Below are positions 42,579 through 54,151 of a stretch of DNA of 64,000 nt, one piece after another; within the stretch, counting starts at the first letter, position 1; the number at the start of each line of letters is the position of its first letter. Source of the stretch: Ciona intestinalis (lineage: Eukaryota; Chordata; Ascidiacea; Phlebobranchia; Cionidae); contig NC_020168.2 of the NCBI RefSeq assembly GCF_000224145.3, positions 4,313,480-4,377,479 of the forward strand, written 5' to 3'. Position numbers and translations under genes: made by a program. Below the pieces are notes generated by a model. That model had not been told where the DNA came from and made no database searches. It saw nothing but the letters and a program-made list of their open reading frames with translations.

Positions 42579-45500
42579 TCACCTGAACAGAGAAAGGTTT
42601 TTGTTATTTTCCTCCATTTCTTTTGCTTTGCGTCGCGCGATTGTGACAACAGATTCTGGAATATCAGCGAGTAAAGCAGCATGGAAGCCATAACTTTTCG
42701 GGCACGCCCCGTCCGCCAACTTGTACAAGAATGTCAATGTCTCTTTGTCGACATCACCATCGACGTCATCGTGTTCGACCATGCATGACTGAGAAAAAAG
42801 TCGATAGTTTATGATGAAATAATACGGTCGAATCAAAAGCCATAACAGGGTTTGGTTACTTTTAAGTTTAAAAAATGTTTTTTTTTTACATAATAAAAAA
42901 TACTTTTACATAATATAGAAACTACATAATCCCACCATGTGCCCCAGTTTCACATGTTTACTGTGCGCTAAATCTTCCACTAGGGTGTGATAGTGAGTAG
43001 AGAATATTGTCCGACACCCAACATGGTTAGCGATGTTATCAAGCACAGCGTAAGCAATGGATGTTCCATCATAAGTGGCAGTACCTCGACCTGGAATATA
43101 GAATTCAGTATAAATGCTAACTTAAATCTGATGACATTACCAAAAACTTAAATTATACAATTGTAAAAATCTTTTCAGGGAAAAATATGTAATACATTGT
43201 TCTCAACTAGCTTAAACAGCTGTGTCCTTAGAAAGTGATATGTGAAAGTCGAACAAAATGAGAAAATTTGCAAGAACCAACCTTGTCTCAAAAAAATTAA
43301 TCAAAAATATAACTTTAACCAAAAAATGAAAAAGCATTACTTTTGATAAAACATTACAAATCCACACCAATAAAATTTGCCATAAAAAATTGTAACCAAA
43401 ATGGGCAATACCCAACCTAAATGACGATATAACACTTTTGAGGATAAATACCAAGTTCAAAACATATATTTACCCAGCTCATCCAATAATACAAGGGAAT
43501 TCTTCGTTGCATGTTTAAGAATACTGTATGTTTCACTCAGTTCAACATAGAACGTACTTTCACCTGAATGTTACAAAATTTAAAATTAAACAGAAAATAC
43601 TCAGCATGCATTTTAAGCTAATGTTTGTCCTATTACACAATGTTTTTTAAAGTTAGTACACATTAGTAATACTGTTTAGATTTGTTAGTTAGCGATTGGA
43701 AACATGTTTATTTATAAAATACATATATCGCACAGTTACCTGTTTTTACTTATGACATAATTACTTTGCTGCAGAAAACTGAGAGTGTGCAAAAGGAATA
43801 TGCTAACAGCTTATGTAATCCTTGTTTCTAAGCAAACATATCCTTTTCTTATCCAGAACAAAGAAGAAAAAAATTACTTTATTTGTTACACAAAACAAAC
43901 TTGAACCTACCAGTCATTATTCTGTCAGAAGCGCCGAGTCGTGTAAATATCCGATCACATGGTGTCATCCTGCATGACTCAGCAGGAACGTAACATCCAA
44001 GTTGTGCGAGAATAACAACCAAACCAACCTGAGTGTATTTAATGTTTGAATTTAGAATTAAGACTATGTTGTTGTCAATGTTTTTATTTAAAACCAAAAA
44101 AAAACAAAAAAACAACAGCATTTCTAAAAAAATTACAGAAAAAACAAAAACTGTGTAAAAACCTATAAAAAATTAAGATGGTAAATGATATATTTAAATC
44201 AAAAAATCATATATTTAAATCAAAAATTACTGTTATAAGAGAAAATCAACTTTAAAACAAGTTTAACACAACTAACCTAAAAACTTTATAAAAATTACCT
44301 AAAAAAGTAAAAATAATCACCTGTCTCATTAAAGTTGATTTTCCTCCCATGTTAGGTCCAGTGAGGAGGAGACACATCGGATGATCCTCTCCCTCATCCC
44401 CGCATCCCAGGATCGTGTCGTTAGGGATGAAATCATCACTGAAGATGATCTTGGTGATGCAGGGGTGACGAGCGGATCTGATCTCAAGGAGGGGTTGATG
44501 TTGGGAGGATGGAGGAAGAATTATCGGACGACTCATTTCATCTTTGTCACCTGTGTTTAAAATTTTTTTTATAAGATAAAATAAAAAAGATAAAATGTTT
44601 TCTTTTGTGGAGAAACAAAGAAAACATAACTTTTTTGGAGAAAAAGAAAAAAAAGGGGATCTTTTTGGGAAAGAAGAGAAAAAACTGAATTTAAACTGTA
44701 TTTTACTTTTGAATTATTTTAGGGAATTAAATAAAAGTGTCTCTTTCTTTATAAGACTTTCATTACATGTATTTTGTTTTAAATTTAGACGCTGAGCAAA
44801 TGTAACAACCAACAAGCACAACAATTTGATAAAACAAGAAAAAAAAAATACTTTGTTTCTGCTTACCTTTGCTATACTCAGCAAAACTCGATAAAACATC
44901 CAGCAACGCAAGGCAAGACACAGCTGTGTTCCACATTTCAAAATCTTTGTCAAATTCTCGAAATACAATGGACATTGTGTCTGCCTGAAAAATCCACATT
45001 TTTTTAAAAAAGTTAACAAGTTGTTGTCAGTATTTTGTCAGTTGGTTTGTCAAGTATTCCAATATAGTTAAAATACTTAGAAGTAACCTAGCGTCATGGT
45101 TTTAGCAGTGGAATTCTCTCCTTTGGACCAAAAAATAATCCAACATAAATAACTGACATTCATTAAATTACCTGAGCAGTATCTCTCCTTGTTTCAGCAT
45201 CCTCCATTTCTTTCAACAAACAATCAACTTTAGGAGTTCGGAAACTTTTAAATCCTTTTCGTTGCCCGCTGATCACGTAATCGTTTGGAAGTTTTCTGTA
45301 AAATATAGTTTAAGTTAAAAAGCGTCACAAAACTGGGGAATACAATTATTTTCAAACTTTTGTGTCAGTTGCCATATTCCCAGGATACATCGATATGGTA
45401 AAATAATACAGTTTATAGTTTTCTACAAAGTCAAGCTTATTTTACCTGGATGCAACATCAGCTGGAAGTTCTAGTTGGTATCTTTTGTTCCCTGTCCCTT

Positions 45501-48500
45501 TATAAATGATCCTAGAGCAAGATAACTTCTTCTTCTGCTCATTCAAATACCTCTCCAGATCATCATTGATGCGGTTAATATCTTCCATAGCTCCGTCGTA
45601 TTCTGGGTTGGTGCCAGCATTTGGGGTGATTTTGCCTAGGGTTAAAAAGGGGGTTACAAGAAAATTTGAAGAAACTAAGCTGAAAATGGTAATGGGACGC
45701 TTGGTTGATTTTGTGTCTATTTATGATGATTTGTAATTACAGCAAAGTTTTGTGAGGATAAAACGACAGTTAAGATTGAAAAACTTCTTCTACATTAACT
45801 TTTGTAAGACCATTTACACTAAACAATAAAACTTCATATATACCTATATCAAAACAGATCAGACATTCGTACCTGTTTCTTTTGCTTTCTTCTGATTAAA
45901 CGCATTCTTCCATTGCTTCAGTGTTGACCCGAGATCTGGGAACTTTCCCTCAGATATTCCACTAGTTAAACCAAGAACACTTTTCAGTAGAGATGATTTA
46001 AAGCTGGCAACACTCCCCTGTTATTAGGTCATGAATCAAAAACCAATAAGAAAAACAAAAAAGTAGTATTTTGTTATGATCAAAAATAAAAAAACTGTAT
46101 TTGAAAGAGTGAATGTAACTTACTTCATCCTCGCGTGGCCAGACAACGACAGTCAGTATAACACGGGTGTTCATTTATTTTTTTTGTTCTTTTTTTCATT
46201 TTTTTTATGTATGGCTGATAATTTGGACAAACCGTTATTGACCACTGGGTTGAAGCAATTGCCGTTAAGTGTCTGCCCAAGGACACGTACGCCCAAAATG
46301 GTAGCAACGACAAGCCTAGCTTTTAGAACTTCAATGTTGTTCAATTAACTGGGTATTGTATTATGGGGTTTGTGGGGTGTAAAGGTTCCGCGTTTTATGA
46401 AATATTTTTGTACTTGTCTTTAACCATAAGCGCCATTCATTCTATACACACTAGCTAACCTGCATTTTCTTGATAGAAACAAACGCAGCTTCATAATTAT
46501 CCAACACAGAAATAAAATCTTCAATTTTCTTCTTACTGTATTTTGTCTCTTCATAGAATATCGCCCTGTTTATATTTTACAGTAAAAACCAAACAGAATT
46601 TTTAGTATATTAAGGTTAGTAGTGTTATGTGATAGTTTTATGTTAAAAATATTTAAGTATTTACTACTATATTATGCAAAAACATTACTTGGAAAAAAAT
46701 GCTTACAATCAGAACATATTAGGTATTTACGATTTATTTTTTATACCAATTATAAAAAAAAAGTTCAAAATGTTGGTTAAAAATAATTTGTCACAAGTGT
46801 TATTTTAGAAATACATTGTAATTGGAAGCATTGTTTTTTTTTCTTACATATTTTAAAGACTGGTTACATTCTTACACCCATGTTTATTTTTTACTCCATT
46901 TTTTCAATCACCTGTTTTCTGGATGATCTTCTTTCCTTGCTCCTTTGGATAAAGAGTGGATGTTGGAAAGCATCCTCTCCAAGTCCGGCATCTTCCTCAT
47001 GGAGGAAAACAATGGAGAAAGAAGATCATTGTTGCTCATAATGTCATCTGTGTCAAGAAAGAGGAATTGAAAATTATCCTAAGGATGAAGGAATGGCCAT
47101 AGGGGCAAATTTGGACCAAATCTGTAAACATATTCTACGACCTTCATGAGTTTGGGAAATTTGGCTCATTACCCCATCAGTTTACATGATATTTTTGGCA
47201 AGTTGTTGTGACATTAACAATTTTTTATAAAAAAGGTTTTATTGTGTAATATTAACTGTTGTTTTGTCTTTTTATTGATATTTTCTTTTATCGCATATTA
47301 TTTTGAACTTTGACAAATGAGATTTTACCTAATTAAAAAACTAGCATTGGCTGTTATTTTCTTGCTTTTTTATTACGCAATCTCATATAACAGATCGGTA
47401 GAACTTGAACTAAATGCAGCCATTTGAAGATAGAAACAACATACCAACAGCATCAAGTCTGTCGTTAATTACATCAGGGTTGCAAGGTGGAAGACACAAC
47501 CATTGCTTTAACAATCGTTTCCCAAATGGTGTTCGGCAGTTATCCAAACGCTCTAACAATGTCCCTTCACTGTTACAAAATACTTTTTTCAGTATATTCC
47601 TATACAAAGGTATAATATAGTTGGATAGGGGAGACGAGACACCTTTAACACATAATATCCAAATATGCTGAACATGTTTTAAACAATTAAAACAACGGTC
47701 TGTAGGAGTCGTGAGGATACGGTTTTATAATTCTTAAAATGTTCTTTGTTTACTACCAAATGGGACGAAAAATAGAATAAAAAGGTGTCCCATCTTCCCC
47801 CACCCTATAGTTATATGAAATTATTAATAAGGGAAATTTGCAAACCCGAAAAAAAGGGTTTTGGAAGCAATCTGTAATACAAGTTATTAGGCATACCGTT
47901 CGCCTTTGCTGTTATAAATAATTTCCAAATTTGACAAAGTGACGCTGTCCAATATCATTTTCTCATTTCCAGTTGCAAAGTTGTCCTTAACTTTGACGTC
48001 AGCTGTCTTCTCTACTGTTGCGTTATAAATATGGAATTGTCTCATCGATAAGATCTATGACATAATAATACAAGTTTGTGGCAGGTATTTTATGAAGTGA
48101 TACAATGTAACATTTGGTATTTTAGACATATTTGTTAAGATTAAGACCTAATGTTCATTAAACGGTGGTTAATATAGAATTATTGGTTTTTATTGCTGTA
48201 ATAAACAAGGGATAATATCTCTGCTTGCATTTTTCATAAATAGAACACATATACAAAACAAAAATTTAGCTGATTTTAATTTAGATCAAAAACTGGCGGT
48301 GCAACTTAAGATATTAAAAAAGATTGTAACAGGCATTTTTTTAACAGTTTTGAAATCATAGTCTTTCATGTTCACCTCATAATCAATGAGACATTTCTTT
48401 AGATAATAAACACAAGCGCCCAATGCACTGAGAGCCAACTCATATCCAAGTTTGGGACTTAGACCCAAAGCATCAGTGTCTGACAACATACATTTCAATG

Positions 48501-51500
48501 TGGGCGGCCACACATTGTCATTTTCCTTCACAAAATACCTGCATAAAAATAAAATTGATATGGCAAACTGGAAAAGCTAAAGCAAATGTGAAAAACTTCA
48601 TTGAATGTGAATAAGCAAAACTTAAGACTTGGAAAATTAACTGAAAAAATAACAAAAAAAAATGAAAGCATAACAACTACTCAGTTTCTTAATTACATTT
48701 CATCATTTCAGGCACGAAATGTATGAAACAGAACATCCCTGTTATAACGAATGTCGTTTTTTCAAGTGTTTTTTAAAATAATAAAAATATTAAAAATAAA
48801 TGTTTATTATTTTACTTGCAATACACAATGTATTTCCAAATATTTTGCTAACACGACTATTTTATTCTTACTTTTCATTCAAAAGTGTTTTTAAAGTTTT
48901 TGGAGCATCCCAAAACTGACTACCAGGTACAAGTGGATTTTGTAAAATTGACGACAAACCAGTTCGTAATATTTTGTTCAACTCGTTTGAAAGTTTGCCA
49001 CGCTCAAACAAAACCTGTGGAAACAATTTTAAATAATATCGACCATGAAGTATTTTAGATCAACCTGTAAGGTTGTGGTACTTAAAACAATTTAAAAGCA
49101 TCTAGCAAAGGATACATTACATTAATATTAAACAGTATTGAAAATACTGATGGAAAACAATATGAATATTGCCCTATAACTTTAAAGTAACTTTTTTGTG
49201 GTAAATCCAAATGTAAATTCCGATGGGTGGAATGGCTATAAATATCATATATCAAGCTACAAGCATAGAAATCATATTTATATATCAAGCTGCAAGCATA
49301 GAAATCATATTTAAACCTGTGATGGGGAATGGTGGGCCAACATTGTACAAAGTCTCGAACAATGTCTGTCGTCAGTGAATTGGCCGAGGTGAAATACTCC
49401 AACAGTCGTATCAACAAAACAAACTCCAAATTCTCGACAAACACTGCCGGAACTTTCGTTACGATTCACTACACGCTCGGAGATGGAGAGGAGAAAGTCA
49501 CTTTCGTGGTGTTTACTTCCCCCCTGCCACATGTTGTGCACCTGGGTGCCTGGTGCAACGGAATACAATTAGTTGGGGGTGAGTAGACATGGGTAACTTA
49601 TGGGTATTTAAGTAATGGGACAACTTTGACCTTATTTCTCAGGGCTATGGTAGGCCAAACAGTAAGACTTCACCCATAAAAAAAGAATGGTATCTTTAAA
49701 TGTATGTAAAAATAGAGAACATGTCTAGTAGTAGGTTGATATATATAAATAGAATAAACAAATGGCAGTTAAATAGCACAAGTGTAACATACAATGCAGA
49801 CAATCTACCTTTAGTCGTTACTCGACAGATTTCTCTTCTTAAAGTTTTCTCGTGTTTCGGAAGCGATTTTCCTCTGATTCTTTGCTGGTTTTGTTCTGGG
49901 GTTTCCGTTTGTTCCACTCGAGCGACCGTGTATCCCTTCTGCACAAGTGTGTCGGCGTAACGACCAAACGCAACTTCTGGGAAACCGGAATGAGCAAAAT
50001 TTCCTTTCATATAAGTAAGTCCGAGTTCTTTCACACCGACCACTGCATCCATGTGGTATAGCTCGTAGAATTTTCCAACCTAAAATAAAGTTGTTCGAAA
50101 AAAACAAAATAAATCAGAAAAATATGTTTTTATAATAAATTTTTAAACTAAAGCTAACTTCAACATCAAGTTGTAAAAGAAGATACTTTGTTAATAAAGG
50201 TATATAAACATTAACAAAATATTAAAATCTAACCATAAAAATAATGTAAAATAAAGTACTACAAAAGGTGTTTTAAAACATTATATGTCTTGTAAGTTAT
50301 TTTTAACCAAGTTAACAAAAATGCAAACACATATTTCTTGGACAAACAAACACAATTTACCTTGAAGAAAAGTACGACATTAAAATTTGTCGATTTTAAT
50401 TTCCACCATTGGTGCATTGCAGGGGTCAGTTTGGTCATGAAATCATTCGGAATTTTAAGTGAAGATTTATCATAAAGTGGATCATCTGGTTTTCTCCCTT
50501 GTGTGTCCTTTATCTTACTTGGATGCAGAAAGTCGAGCGTTTCATGAAGGTATTTCTGTTTTTCCTCCATCACTGAAGAATCAGGGTCTGCTTGAAATAA
50601 CGATAATTTCGATTTTGTCTCCTTTGACACAGACGCAGGGGTTCGTGGGGTCATGGGGTTACGTGGGGTCATAGGGGTACGAGGGGTCAGGGGTGTACTT
50701 GGGGTTTTCACAGGTAAAGGAGATCGTTTCCGCTTTTTTCCAATTTCAACCGGTTCTTCTTCTTCTTGATCTGACAACGTACTCTACAAAAAATCAGCTT
50801 TGTTTTAATTTTTTTAAAATTAAAAATAAGCTGATGCAAAGCGCAAATATTACTCATTTGGTAGCCCTATATGCTAAGAGTACTACAAAATATCCTAAGA
50901 ATATACGACTAAATAAAAAAATTAACGAAAAATATTATCCGAAGAAAATTAACCGCAAAATATTTTTGGGAAAAAATTAACTGCAAAATATTTTCCGGTA
51001 TTTTTAGTGTTAAACTTATTAGAATAAAAAAGAAAATTACTTTTGTTTAAAAACACAAACAAAATTTGCTTCATCTCACCTCATCCACTCCACTGCTCTC
51101 GTCATCTTCCTCATCCCCCTCAACATCCGGAGGAGGTTTGAAATCACCATCTTCATCTGAAAAATCCGATTCCTCCATTATTCTTCTCCTCTTCTTATCA
51201 CGACTCTTATGACGTGCATCATCAGAACCTCCAGCATCCTGAAAAACACAAAAGCATTGTAGTCAATATGAGTGTTTTTGTATGCAAAAGTCATTATAAA
51301 CTCCAGTAGTTAGAGTTTAGGGTGTAATGTGTGAAATCTGGCCTAATTTTCGGTCCGGTGGTGCTGTAAGAATCCATTAAAATGTAGAAACTTAGGCAGA
51401 TCCTAGCAAGTTTAGATTAAAAGATTTTTAGCTGCTATAGTAAAGCCAAATATTTTGGGGCAATGGGCCAATTCAGCAATAAATTGTGGGACCCAAGGCC

Positions 51501-53289
51501 ACGCTGCGGGACCTCACCTACATAGAATAGAATGCAACAATTTGGATATAGCCTATTAACACCTGGCCTTATTGCAGTCAGTGCAGCTTTTATGAGCAGC
51601 TACTTTTCGAGTGATTTCCAGTTATTTTTATTATTTCTTAGTGAAAAACTTCTACCAAACGTATATGAAATATTCACTTTTTCTGTATTTTCATCATCAG
51701 CTTCATGATCATCCATTTGTTCATCTTCATCAGAAGGAATATCAAGAACACATTTCAATCTTTCTTCTCGTGTGTCTGGTTAGAAAACAAGAAAGATTAG
51801 GCTATTTATAAAGCTCACAAAATCAATTTTGATGGAAAATATCAACCTAACCCTTCTTAAAGTTCATATTGCTTGACTTATTTGAAGCTGTAAAAAAAAG
51901 AAATAAAAATCATGTATATAGGCCTATGTAAAAAATGTTGTTTTTTTTTCTCTCATAAATAAAAGAAATTTCATTTTTGTAGTTTTTACTTTTTACCCAC
52001 CTTTCAATGCTTTGTCTGCAATCGCGACAGCTTTAATCACACCAGGGTCATTAGAATGAAACATACCACCACTTCTAAACATCGGGGTAGTGGAACCTGA
52101 GAGTTGGATTATAAATAAAGCATTCAAGTTTAGCAGGTGTTTAATAGTTATTTGTAGACACAAATTGAATAAATAGGCATTGTAGTGCCATCTTGTTGTA
52201 GCAATGAAGAATGAAAGCATTTTGTAAGCAGTTGATTTCAGTTAAATTGAATACACATGATACATTATCAAATACATCTTTGCTGAATAAGAACAAATAA
52301 TTCTTTTATTTTCAAATAAAGTAATTTGAAAAGAAATAAAGGCCTAACAATTATAAACGAAAGAATATTACTAATTTTAACCTTTAACAAAACAAAAAAA
52401 ACTTTTAACCATTATATTTCTTTGCTTGATGAGCTTTCACCCACGCACGAGAAGGAACGTCTTCGTAAAATTGAACGTGAACTTCAGAAACAACGTCACG
52501 TTTCTTCTTTGTATGACATAACAATGCTGGGTGTTTGCAAACAATAGCTGGCCACCATGGATAGCCTTCTACTTGCGCCCATACAATAGCACCTTCCTCA
52601 AATTCTGATTGTTGCTGTTTGCTGTGAACCACAATGTTATGTTAGAGTAGTTGAAGTGAATGAACGGAATGGGAAAATAATAGACAATATCTTTAATGAA
52701 TTAAAGGCACTATAATGAATGAATGAATGTAACTTACTTTATCCTCGCGTGGCCGGAAAGCGACAGTCGTTATAACACGGGTTTAACACCTCGTGCCAGA
52801 TTACGAGTTACTATGTATGTTACTTTGTGGGTAATTATTTTTGTTTGGATATGGTTACAGGCAAGCGCGCTAACCACTACGCCACGGCGCCGGACGAATG
52901 TAGAATGTTTTGGTTTGTTACATATTAGGTTGGTGGAAAGTGTTAGAATTTGATACTGGTAGTTTAGGATTATAAGTTAGAGGTAAGTTAACATAGGGGG
53001 TTAGTATTTATAATGAGTTATACGCTTATAGCGGTCAGGTAACATGGAAGAACTCTTCATTAAAACCAAAATAAATGCAATATATTATGCACACTTAGAT
53101 TTAATCATATGCAAAACTCAGAAAACGCACTTACGATTTGGCTTTTTTATTTGTGGTAGACGGGCTTGCCGATTTATTGCTTTCATGGAGCGGTTTGACC
53201 GAAGGACAATTATCTGTTTTCACATTTTCGTGTTTCTTTTGTTTTGCAGACGGTGATTTCACGAAATAGTTAAACAGATTCTTTGGCAT
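42579..53289 (-). CDS. MSH6: DNA mismatch repair protein MSH6
   Basis: MSH6 pairs with MSH2 (MutS-alpha) to detect base mismatches and small loops. Twenty-three exons on the minus strand: 53135-53289, 52410-52621, 52001-52096, 51678-51775, 51080-51238, 50361-50783, 49809-50079, 49317-49549, 48872-49014, 48376-48538, 47897-48054, 47445-47569, 46912-47047, 46460-46565, 45873-46017, 45446-45635, 45172-45295, 44867-44984, 44321-44550, 43911-44028, 43474-43563, 42936-43090, 42579-42788. They total 1285 codons, all in phase (human 1360). Order: N-terminal PCNA-binding-like [14 protein letters not shown] domain ([18 protein letters not shown]); acidic linker; threonine-proline repeat in exon 6; mismatch-reading Phe-x-Glu in [11 protein letters not shown]; Walker [25 protein letters not shown] (Walker B); [15 protein letters not shown]. 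It ends at LSLFR, about 26 residues earlier than human MSH6. Divergent from tropomyosin. Confidence 0.97.
46105..46320 (-). mobile_element. tRNA-derived SINE, copy without the head
   Basis: In MSH6 intron 14. It shares ATGTAACTTACTTCATCCTC, GCGTGGCC, ATAACACGGGTGTT, GATAATTTGGACAA and GACCACTGGGTTG with the copy at 62 kb. The tRNA-like head is missing or unrecognisable. Confidence 0.85.
47615..47811 (+). mobile_element. MITE copy E
   Basis: In MSH6 intron 11. It runs from TATAGTTGGATAGGGGAGAC to TGTCCCATCTTCCCCCACCC, with the core GGAGTCGTGAGGATACGGTT. Confidence 0.9.
49249..49317. repeat. Tandem duplication of about 32 bp at the MSH6 exon 8 donor
   Basis: TATCAAGCT(A/G)CAAGCATAG followed by AAATCATATTTA occurs twice. 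The right copy ends exactly at the donor. Confidence 0.85.
52718..52898 (-). mobile_element. tRNA-derived SINE with intact head
   Basis: In MSH6 intron 1. Minus strand: GCGCCGTGGCGTAGTGGTTA then GCGCGCTTGCCTGTAACC, a good A box with tRNA-like context. The middle is deleted relative to the 62-kb copy. The element ends in GTTACATTCATTCATTCATT, i.e. an (ATTC)n tail. Confidence 0.88.
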
Positions 53290-54151
53290 TTTGGACTATA
53301 AAAAATGTATGTGTTTAAGTTGCTTCGTTCGTAAATACAACATTATCGACATTAAAACTTAGAAATACAGTAAAACGCAAATCATAACAAGTATGCGAAT
53401 TTCATGCTGCGGCATTACTGGCGGGAAAACAGTGGGGGTTGTGCTCTTTTATTGACATGCTGTATAAAGTTTAACTTTGTTACAAGGAAAATCGGTTCGA
53501 TTTCTTTTAAATCAAACGTAAATTGTATTTTATGTTTTAATAATATATTTACAAATGCTTGACACTACCAATTATACGTTTGAGGCTAAGCGATAATTGG
53601 CTTTAAATTAAAGAATCGCAGGTCGGCTTGTTGCGAATTAATTAATCTACCGTACCTTTAAATATGAAGATAATTTTCAATCAAGTGTAAGAATACACTT
53701 TCTGTATTTGAAATATGAAAAACTGTAAAACGCTTGGCGTACATGTATGCTTATCTTCTTGAACTATTTACAGCAATCTTGCAGCAGGCTTACTACGTCA
53801 TTAACACGGAGAATGACAGCCGTCTGATTGTTCGGATGGACAACAGACAAACCAGCAAAAACAAAGCATATACGAAACTATTATCATGTTTGGTTATATG
53901 TAAACTGTAGAAAACATCATAGTAGGCCTACGTAATATTTAAGTACAACTTGTTGGTAAAAATGTTTAAACGATTCTCCAACATCGAAAGTGTACACAAC
54001 TGTTCCTCACCTCTATATAGAATGACCTAATTGATGACGTCAAGCATTATCACTTCTACATTGGCTATATAAGAGCGAAGTTGCCTTGTTATGCATCACA
54101 CACAGTCGATTCTCACTCCACAGCAGCACATTACTTCAACTAACTTGCAAA
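53290..54151. promoter_or_regulatory. MSH6/tropomyosin divergent promoter region
   Basis: 862 bp between the start codons. The tropomyosin side carries a TACGTCA half-CRE (53794-53800), an E-box CAACTG (53997-54002), a palindromic CRE TGACGTCA (54035-54042) and TATATAA (54066-54072). No TATA is obvious on the MSH6 side. Confidence 0.65.
54035..54072 (+). promoter_or_regulatory. CRE and TATA box of tropomyosin
   Basis: TGACGTCA stands 23 bp in front of TATATAA. Transcription would then begin about 54095-54100 and leave a 5' UTR of about 55 nt before the ATG. Confidence 0.65.

Noticed and set aside
49811-50107. 98-residue minus-strand frame over MSH6
   Set aside because: Out-of-frame shadow of MSH6 exon 7.
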